Assembly: GCA_012032855.1 (NCBI GenBank)
Contig: JAAUQA010000032.1
Location: forward strand, 1 to 13,761
From: Candidatus Competibacteraceae bacterium
Lineage (GTDB): Bacteria; Pseudomonadota; Gammaproteobacteria; Competibacterales; Competibacteraceae
Direction of reading: 5' to 3'
Length of the DNA: 13,761 nt
Positions 8,588 through 13,761 of this stretch are shown here, one piece after another. The notes below the pieces were generated by a model, which searched no databases, was not told the DNA's origin, and worked only from the letters and a program-made list of their open reading frames with translations. Within the stretch, counting starts at the first letter, position 1, and each line of letters begins with the position of its first letter. A program made the position numbers and the translations under genes.

Positions 8588-9260
8588 GTGCCGGACTCCA
8601 CATCGAAAGCGGAACAGCGCCAGCTAGCGCGTCAACACACGACTGAACTTATCGCTATCTTGCAGGGTAAGGGGGCCGCCCCTTCCTCGCAAAAACCGCC
8701 TCCTCCCACGCAACCCGCTCAGACTTCATCAGCGTCCCGACGTCGTAGCGCTCCTGTAACTCCAGCCGCGGCGGCTATGCCAGTTGCTCCTCCAACGACG
8801 CCGAATCCACTCACAGGTGTCGGCAACACGATGCAACAGTCCGGCTCGTCTTTAAATAAGCTGATCACAAAACCTTGCATCTGGCCAAGCTTAATCAGGT
8901 GTTTATCGCGTTATTACCGACTTATTTACAGCATCATGCCACCTGGCCAGGTTAGACGAACATGCTTGGGTGGTTCAAACCGATTCATCAGCCTGGGCCA
9001 CGCGGTTGCGTTTTGCTTTGCCCGAGTTGTGTGAACCGTTGCAACAGTTGCTGGGCTTCGAACTACCACGCCCCTGGATTCGCATCGCTCCGCCTGCGAT
9101 TCCGGAACCCTCAGCGCCTCCACCCCGCCGGGTTCAGGTGAGTGCTAAAACAGTCGATGTATTGGAAAATGCTGCCCAGCAGTTCAGCGATCCACGGTTA
9201 GGTGCGGCCATGTCGCGACTCGCCGAGCATGCCCGGCAACGGCGTGGCGAAGCCTATTAA
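8588..9260 (+). CDS. dciA: DUF721/DciA-like protein with Pro/Ala-rich N-terminal region, two frameshifts
   Basis: The C-terminal part carries the DUF721 (DciA) signature. After correction it reads LHLAKLNQVFIALLPTYLQH, then HATLARLDEHAWVVQ and TDSSAWATRLRFALPEL. DciA proteins load the replicative helicase DnaB in many bacteria that lack DnaC. Adding one A to A4 at 8869-8872 and one C to CC at 8942-8943 joins three frames into 224 residues. Residues 1 to about 80 are low-complexity, rich in Pro, Ala, Ser and Thr. The start is uncertain: GTG at 8588 lacks a ribosome site; an in-frame ATG at 8831 would give 143 residues, a usual DciA size; an ATG at 8529 would need one more correction at 8581-8584. 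The gene is convergent with the GCS2 gene, with stops 2 bases apart. Confidence 0.75.
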
Positions 9261-9262
9261 TC

Positions 9263-10426
9263 TCAGTTGCCGTTGGCGCAATTTTGCACAGTTTCCTTGA
9301 TTAATTGATCTACAACCGTCTTAAGCGCTTCCTGACGATCCGCACCGGCTGCCCGCGCTGCCTTGTAAGTGTTTAATTGTCGATGAGCGCTGCTGCCACG
9401 CCGCAGGATCTCGCGCGCATGAAAAACCTCCGCCTGGCAATCGAGAGCACAGGCATCTTCGCCAATCAATTCGAACATCTCCTCTAATAGATCAGCATAG
9501 GGCACGACACAACCACGACCGAAATCAACCAAGCCTTCGTCAAAACCATAGCGTTGGGCACGCCAGCGGTTCTCGCTGATTAACATTTGCGCATAGATGC
9601 GCCAGCGTTGATTACGACGTCGCAGCCGGTACAACATCCGCAACAAACAGCGATAGATGGCAGCGATACACAACGCATCGTCCAGTTGCGTACACACGTC
9701 GGCAATGCGTACCTCCAGGGTCGGATAGCGAGCGGAAGGCCGGATATCCCACCAAATTTTGGTGGTGTCTTCGATCAGCCCGGCATCTACCAGCATTTTG
9801 GCGTGACGTTCGTATTCTTCGTAAGAGGCAAAAAATTCCGGCAAACCAGTGCGCGGTAGTTCATTGAACACGCTCAGCCGATAGGATTTAAGTCCCAGGT
9901 CCTCTCCCCCCCAGAATGGCGAAGATGTACTTAACGCTAGCAGATGCGGTAGAAAATAGGTGACCTGATTCATCAAGTCGATACGCAGCTGATTGTCTTC
10001 GATACCGACGTGAACATGCATTCCGCAAATGAGCAATCGCCGCACCACGCCTTGTAGATCCTGAGCAAGAATAGCGTAACGTTCCTTGTCGGTGTGACGT
10101 TGGGTATGCCAGCGTGCAAAGGGATGGGTGGAGGCGGCAATGGGCGCCATACCGTAACCGCTCGCGACTTCAGCGACAGTCATACGCAGATTGGCTAAAT
10201 CGCGGCGCAAGTCTGTAAACGTCTTGTGGACGCGGGTGCCGACTTCGATTTGTGATCGCATGAATTCCGGGCTGACCCGCCCGGTGAGTTGACGGTCACA
10301 TTCGGCCATCAGATCGGGAGGCGGCTCGTCGACCAAATCCCGCGTTTCCTTTAGGACTAACAGATATTCCTCTTCAATCCCGATGGTAAAAGAGGGTTCG
10401 GAATAACTGCGTGTGGTCGTTGTCAT
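9263..10426 (-). CDS. ybdK: GCS2/YbdK-type carboxylate-amine ligase (glutamate-cysteine ligase-like)
   Basis: A 387-residue member of the GCS2 family (COG2170), which couples ATP to amide-bond formation between a carboxylate, usually glutamate, and an amine. The N-terminal metal/ATP signature FTIGIEEEYLL is at residues 13-23. Also present are GMHVHVGI in the middle, SPFWGGEDLGLKSYR, and WWDIRPSARYPTLEVRIAD, all hallmarks of the YbdK branch. E. coli YbdK has weak glutamate-cysteine ligase activity; the true substrate is unknown. The start at 10426 has an excellent ribosome site (GGGAGG on the minus strand, 10440-10435, spaced 8). It follows the FGase gene by 23 bases and is probably in one operon with it. 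Confidence 0.9.
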   Translation of the reverse strand: MTTTTRSYSEPSFTIGIEEEYLLVLKETRDLVDEPPPDLMAECDRQLTGRVSPEFMRSQIEVGTRVHKTFTDLRRDLANLRMTVAEVASGYGMAPIAASTHPFARWHTQRHTDKERYAILAQDLQGVVRRLLICGMHVHVGIEDNQLRIDLMNQVTYFLPHLLALSTSSPFWGGEDLGLKSYRLSVFNELPRTGLPEFFASYEEYERHAKMLVDAGLIEDTTKIWWDIRPSARYPTLEVRIADVCTQLDDALCIAAIYRCLLRMLYRLRRRNQRWRIYAQMLISENRWRAQRYGFDEGLVDFGRGCVVPYADLLEEMFELIGEDACALDCQAEVFHAREILRRGSSAHRQLNTYKAARAAGADRQEALKTVVDQLIKETVQNCANGN

Positions 10427-10449
10427 AGCGGCATCCTCCCATCATGGGA

Positions 10450-11274
10450 CTAGTAGTGGCGGACGGTATGCACTGCGGGATCCTGTAATACCACCTCAAG
10501 AATATCGCCGAGCAATTCCGCCCATTGGATGCAACCCGCTGCATCGGCCAGTTGATCCTGGCGAATCTCGATTTCCACATGAGCTAAACCCGCAGCGCCA
10601 GCATGGGTTTCCATAGTAAACCCCAATTGGCGTCCGGAATAGGGCTCGTTATCGCCAACATTGAGATCCGGATAGGCGCGCAGCCGTTCCATGATTGGTT
10701 GCGCCAGGCGTGGATCACGATTCCATAAGATACCGACTTGCCAGGGCCGCCGTAACCCGCCGAATTCCGGAGTAAAGCTGTGTACCGCAACCAAGACCGG
10801 CGCACGGCCATGCCGCCACAAATGGGCCAAGGTATTGGTGATCGCATGGTGATAAGGCCAAAAAAATGTCTCGCAACGCAGATCAGCTTCAGCGTCACTT
10901 AGATTGTGATTAGCCGGAATAAAGGTGCCATCACTGACTTGCGCGATGGAGGTCGGGTCACCGGGCGGGCGATTGCAGTCGATCAGCAGGCGCGAATACC
11001 CGCCGAAAACCGCCGGCGCATCCAGTCGTGCCGACAAGTGCCGGGTCACTTCGGCAGCACCGATATCCCAAGCGATGTGGCGGGCCAACTCCTTGGCTTC
11101 CAAACCAAGGTTGTCCATATTTATGGGCACGGCATTGCTGGCATGGTCACAGACCAGAATCACCGAGGCTTTGCCGTTCGAATTGAGCAACTCGAAAGAC
11201 GGTGGGTCGTCGGGACCGAGCAAAGGAGATGCAGATAATGATGATGGTGATGGTGATAAAGTAATGTCGTTCAT
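10450..11274 (-). CDS. N-formylglutamate amidohydrolase (FGase) family protein
   Basis: A 274-residue FGase-family amidohydrolase (PF05013 type), related to zinc carboxypeptidase-like enzymes that cleave N-acyl or amide bonds of glutamate derivatives. Seen in order: SVILVCDHASNAVP with a probable metal His; ARHIAWDIGAAEVTRHL; YSRLLIDCNRPPGDP; LVAVHSFTPEFGG; and NEPYSGRQLGFTMETHAGAAGLAHVEIEIRQD. I prefer ATG at 11274 over a GTG at 11316, since the upstream residues are not family-like and GGG lies 5 bases before the ATG. No hut genes are nearby, so histidine breakdown is unlikely. Pairing with the GCS2 ligase just downstream suggests a linked amide-forming and amide-cleaving role, which is inference. 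Confidence 0.87.
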   Translation of the reverse strand: MNDITLSPSPSSLSASPLLGPDDPPSFELLNSNGKASVILVCDHASNAVPINMDNLGLEAKELARHIAWDIGAAEVTRHLSARLDAPAVFGGYSRLLIDCNRPPGDPTSIAQVSDGTFIPANHNLSDAEADLRCETFFWPYHHAITNTLAHLWRHGRAPVLVAVHSFTPEFGGLRRPWQVGILWNRDPRLAQPIMERLRAYPDLNVGDNEPYSGRQLGFTMETHAGAAGLAHVEIEIRQDQLADAAGCIQWAELLGDILEVVLQDPAVHTVRHY

Positions 11275-11319
11275 GAAAACCCGTTCGAACCGGATGACTG
11301 GGTAACGCCTACTCACAGC

Positions 11320-11336
11320 GTTAAGGCGAGCTTAAC
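11320..11336. repeat. Short inverted repeat in the intergenic region upstream of the FGase operon
   Basis: GTTAAG (11320-11325) and CTTAAC (11331-11336) flank GCGAG. It lies about 46 bases upstream of the FGase start, where a regulator could act. The 270-base intergenic region 11275-11544 otherwise shows no gene and only AT-rich stretches near 11430-11470 that may carry the promoter of the beta-helix gene. Confidence 0.25.
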
Positions 11337-11544
11337 CGTATTGTAACGGTGATGAAGCGGACTGTGTTGCGGCAATTTAGCGTTTTTGTTTTGCCCGACA
11401 CAGGCTCCACCTAAACGCCAAGGGAACGATTACCCTGTTTATTTATTTTTCATCTATTGTTTATCTACCGTTCAAGACGCTGGAAGGTGCACCGAGCTAG
11501 GCTTCGTCTCGCCAACAATGGCAATAAACCCAATGAGGTGAAGC

Positions 11545-12099
11545 ATGTTCAAGCAAACTGTAGCAGTACTGGCGCTATTTGCTGTAGCCCCTGTTTATGC
11601 GGACGATATCGACTGTACCGGCAGCATCGGTGCGACAACGGTGGATGGCAACGTCATTGTCCCCAGCAATCAATCCTGTACATTGACGGGCACCTACGTG
11701 AAAGGAAATGTCGAGCTTGAGGACGGTGCGAAACTCCTCGCACGCGGAAGCACTTATATTGAGGGAAGCGTGCAAACCGACGGTGCTGATCGGGTGCGGA
11801 TTCGAGATAGCGAGGTCAATGGTGATGTGCAATTGACCGGCGTTGATGGCAGCATAAGCAGTTTCGTGTTGAGTAGCGTTATCGGTGGAACGGTAGAGTG
11901 GGAAGACAATAGCGCCGCCTTTCTCATTCGTTTCAGCGACGTCAATGGTGACGTCAAAGTCAACCAAAATAGCGCTCAAGCGCGCGTTTTCGACAATGTT
12001 GTTGACGGTAACCTGCAGTGCCAGGCTAACGAACCGGCCCCAGTCGGTGCACGCAATGTCGTGGGGGGCAACAAAGAAGACCAGTGTGCTGGTTTCTAG
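11545..12099 (+). CDS. Secreted right-handed beta-helix repeat protein, function unknown
   Basis: A 184-residue exported protein. A signal peptide ends at PVYA (residue 19). The mature part repeats a short motif, V/I-x-G-N/D/S/T-V/L, starting near residues 33, 52, 72, 91, 113, 133, 153 and 173. The spacing of 19-21 residues is one turn of a beta-helix. Cys at 24, 45, 159 and 181 could form disulfides capping the ends. The C-terminal GNLQCQANEPAPVG...GGNKEDQC recalls a tail I associate with secreted bactofilin-like helix proteins, though I cannot name a family. GAGG about 6 bases upstream supports the start. The calculated charge is acidic by eye. Possible roles include surface structure or binding, but nothing in the context decides this. 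Confidence 0.82.
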   Translation: MFKQTVAVLALFAVAPVYADDIDCTGSIGATTVDGNVIVPSNQSCTLTGTYVKGNVELEDGAKLLARGSTYIEGSVQTDGADRVRIRDSEVNGDVQLTGVDGSISSFVLSSVIGGTVEWEDNSAAFLIRFSDVNGDVKVNQNSAQARVFDNVVDGNLQCQANEPAPVGARNVVGGNKEDQCAGF

Positions 12100-12110
12100 G
12101 CTGTAAAACT

Positions 12111-12161
12111 ACCTAACGCCATACCGGTTCGCTTGTGCGAGCCGGATGGCGGTTATTAGGT
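12111..12161. terminator. Bidirectional terminator-like hairpin between convergent genes
   Basis: A long stem: ACCTAA (12111-12116) with TTAGGT (12156-12161), CGCCAT (12117-12122) with ATGGCG (12146-12151), and CCGGTTCGC (12124-12132) with GCGAGCCGG (12137-12145), with a TTGT loop and one G-T pair. Two small bulges interrupt it. It sits exactly between the beta-helix stop and the hemerythrin stop. On the minus strand it is followed by TAGTTTTAC; a T tract is weak on the plus strand. Confidence 0.7.
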
Positions 12162-12162
12162 C

Positions 12163-12615
12163 TCAATGCCAGAGTTTCCCTAGCCAGGAATTTTTCAACC
12201 AAGTTCTTTTCACCCCCATTTTCAGGAAATGTTCTTCGTAGTGCTTATCGACTTTCATGATGTGATTGACCAGCCATCTTTTCAAGAAAATCAATAACTC
12301 ATAGGTCGGCGCGCTGGCGTCTTCCAGGAATTGCACGCGAAATTCATGAATTTCGCCGATCAGCTTATCGTGCTCATGCTTGTGTTCCTCGTAGCGAGGA
12401 TAAGCAAAAATACGCATTAGGCTTTCTTCGACTGCAAAGTGGATTCTCGTGTAGTCGATTAACTTGTCGAGAATCTCCAGTCGCACTTCCTTTCGGCGCA
12501 CGCCATGTATTCCATCGTTCAGCTCATTTAAAATGTCCAAGAGAACTTTGTGCTGTTCGTCAATTTCCTGAATGCCAACACTCAGTTCATCGGACCATTC
12601 TGCTATCGCATTCAT
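12163..12615 (-). CDS. Bacteriohemerythrin
   Basis: A 150-residue soluble single-domain hemerythrin that binds O2 at a non-heme di-iron site. All seven expected ligands are visible: His22 (EQHK), His59 and Glu63 (RIHFAVEE), His78 and His82 (EEHKHEHD), His118 and Asp123 (NHIMKVDKH). The spacing is the same as in the Methylococcus capsulatus protein apart from one residue. The opening WSDELSVGIQEIDEQH is typical. A C-terminal tail of about 20 residues, rich in Lys and Trp, goes beyond the common 131-135 residue form. Roles known for the family are O2 delivery to oxygenases or sensing; NO binding is also possible. It is transcribed alone, with AAGG about 11 bases before the start. Confidence 0.94.
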   Translation of the reverse strand: MNAIAEWSDELSVGIQEIDEQHKVLLDILNELNDGIHGVRRKEVRLEILDKLIDYTRIHFAVEESLMRIFAYPRYEEHKHEHDKLIGEIHEFRVQFLEDASAPTYELLIFLKRWLVNHIMKVDKHYEEHFLKMGVKRTWLKNSWLGKLWH

Positions 12616-12792
12616 GATTATCGTTACCTTGTCTATATTTAATTAGCTGTTTTATTGCTATCCCTTGGCCATGACCTACTTACTCGTCTCCTAAACTACG
12701 CTTGTTCTGTAAATCTAAGATGTCGTACAGGTAATAATTGGTAACACTGTGCAACAGTTTGTAACAATGCCCCTGGCAGACCAAACTCGTAT

Positions 12793-13761
12793 ATGCCAAC
12801 ACCGTCTACCGAAACAATGACCGCCGATACTGTTCTCTCCTGCCCCGCCCTGCTAATAGGAGCGCCGGCTTCAGGCCAAGGCAAGACTACCCTGACCGCC
12901 GCGTTAGCGCGTTACCATCGTCGACAAGGCCGACAGGTACGTGTATTCAAAATGGGGCCGGACTTTCTTGATCCGATGATTTTGGAGCAAGCGTCAGGGC
13001 ATCCTGTTTATCAGTTAGATCTGTGGATGGTTGGCGAGACTGAATGCCGGCGATTGCTTTACGAGGCTGCGCGTTCTGCCGATCTAATTCTCATTGAGGG
13101 CGTCATGGGATTGTTCGATGGTACACCGAGTAGCGCCGATCTGGCGCAACTGTTTGGCGTACCGGTATTGGCGCTGATTCAAGCTGAGGCAATGGCCCAA
13201 ACCTTCGGCGCGGTGGCCTACGGATTGGCGCATTATCGTGAACAGTTACCGTTTGCTGGTGTGTTAGCCAATGAAGTAGCCGGTCCCGGCCATGCCACCT
13301 TATTGGCGGACAGTTTGCCGACGAATCTGCATTATTTCGGGTCGCTATATTCGGACTCGGCAATCCAATTACCTGACCGGCATTTGGGTTTGGTGCAGGC
13401 CGAAGAAGTTGACGATCTGGAAAAACGTTTAGAGATTGCCGCCACCGCTATTGAGCAAACTGCTTTAACCGAATTGCCCGAGCCAGTGACTTTTTTCCCC
13501 GTCACGCACATCACGCCGCAAACGTTGCTAGTTGGGGTAAGGATTGGCGTGGCGTGGGACAGGGCTTTCGCGTTTCTGTATCCCGCCAATTTGGATTGCT
13601 TACGCGCACTGGGCGCTGAACTGGTGTTCTTCTCGCCCTTGCAAGATAACACTTTGCCCGACGTGGACAGCCTCTATCTACCTGGGGGCTATCCCGAGCT
13701 ACATTTGGGACAACTGGCCAAAAACCGTGCCATGATGACGGCGCTTCAACAGCATCATCTG
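12793..13761 (+). CDS. cobB: Cobyrinate a,c-diamide synthase CobB/CbiA (3' end outside window)
   Basis: This enzyme amidates the a and c side chains of cobyrinate using ATP and glutamine, in cobalamin synthesis. The frame is open to the right edge for 323 codons with no break. A Walker-A-like GAPASGQGKTTLTAAL lies near residues 23-38, then FKMGPDFLDPMILEQASG, the LIEGVMGLFDG block, and the beginning of the glutamine amidotransferase domain with VGVRIGVAWDRAFAFLYPANL, ELVFFSPLQDNTLPDVD and LYLPGGYPELH. The catalytic Cys of the amidase domain lies beyond the window. Start ATG 12793 has no clear ribosome site; ATG 12817 is the other choice. I see no cobalamin riboswitch in the 177 bases before it. 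Confidence 0.92.
   Translation, partial: MPTPSTETMTADTVLSCPALLIGAPASGQGKTTLTAALARYHRRQGRQVRVFKMGPDFLDPMILEQASGHPVYQLDLWMVGETECRRLLYEAARSADLILIEGVMGLFDGTPSSADLAQLFGVPVLALIQAEAMAQTFGAVAYGLAHYREQLPFAGVLANEVAGPGHATLLADSLPTNLHYFGSLYSDSAIQLPDRHLGLVQAEEVDDLEKRLEIAATAIEQTALTELPEPVTFFPVTHITPQTLLVGVRIGVAWDRAFAFLYPANLDCLRALGAELVFFSPLQDNTLPDVDSLYLPGGYPELHLGQLAKNRAMMTALQQHHL

Noticed and set aside
9587..9859. Plus-strand open frame inside the GCS2 ligase gene.
   Set aside because: It is antisense to an intact, strongly conserved gene and lacks a ribosome site.
7769..11386. The 12-mer TTTAGCGTTTTT occurs in two intergenic regions (near 7771 and 11376).
   Set aside because: Several chance 12-mer matches are expected in 14 kb, and only the first copy sits in a good promoter layout.
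12748..12760. ACTGT-GCA-ACAGT inverted repeat upstream of cobB.
   Set aside because: Five-base arms are common by chance, and no promoter elements align with it.
12616..12792. Possible cobalamin riboswitch before cobB.
   Set aside because: The region is only 177 bases, is shared with the divergent hemerythrin gene, and shows no B12-box-like sequence or long paired structure.
1..13761. Defence island, CRISPR array, insertion sequence or tRNA genes.
   Set aside because: No regularly spaced repeats, transposase motifs, terminal inverted repeats or tRNA cloverleaf sequences were seen; the Uma2 fragment alone does not make a defence system.

Overview
The window holds 14 genes or gene parts and one gene remnant. 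It looks chromosomal and probably comes from a gammaproteobacterium. The evidence is the divergent yjgA(darP)-pmbA pair, which has the same arrangement in Escherichia coli, a DciA-type DUF721 protein, and a housekeeping-type gltX. A cNOR nitric oxide reductase, a small c-type cytochrome and a bacteriohemerythrin suggest a respiratory lifestyle at low oxygen, such as a denitrifier or methanotroph-like organism. The genus cannot be named from the sequence alone.

Layout. 1-2262 (+): nor operon with the end of norC, norB and a periplasmic cytochrome c. 2232-2384 (-): degraded fragment resembling an Uma2/DUF820 protein. 2413-4234 (-): acetolactate synthase large subunit with an unusual four-cysteine insert and no small subunit beside it. 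4331-4852 (-) and 4949-6302 (+): yjgA and pmbA, divergent. 6325-7733 (-): gltX, convergent with pmbA. 7947-8363 (+): HIT-family protein. 8588-9260 (+): DUF721/DciA-like protein behind a good sigma70-type promoter and a structured leader. 11274-9263 (-): two-gene operon of an N-formylglutamate amidohydrolase-family protein and a GCS2/YbdK-type carboxylate-amine ligase. 11545-12099 (+): secreted beta-helix repeat protein. 12163-12615 (-): bacteriohemerythrin. 12793-end (+): cobyrinate a,c-diamide synthase, cut by the right edge. No stretch without a gene exceeds 300 bases. The longest are 11275-11544, 8364-8587 and 7734-7946, and they contain only the regulatory candidates listed.

The dominant anomaly is that five conserved genes (norB, ilvB, pmbA, gltX, dciA) are each interrupted by one or two single-base frameshifts, seven in all. 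Six are repaired by adding one base to a short run of identical bases, and the seventh can be repaired by removing one base from a C run. Protein identity continues exactly across each junction. This pattern points to homopolymer errors in the underlying sequence rather than to true gene decay, especially since gltX is normally essential. I therefore annotate each as one gene and mark the break.

I see no clear defence island, CRISPR array, tRNA, rRNA or insertion sequence. The most interesting accessory items are the GCS2-ligase/FGase pair, the cysteine-rich insert in the acetolactate synthase, the beta-helix secreted protein, the Uma2 fossil, and the overlapping alternative hairpins in the dciA leader.
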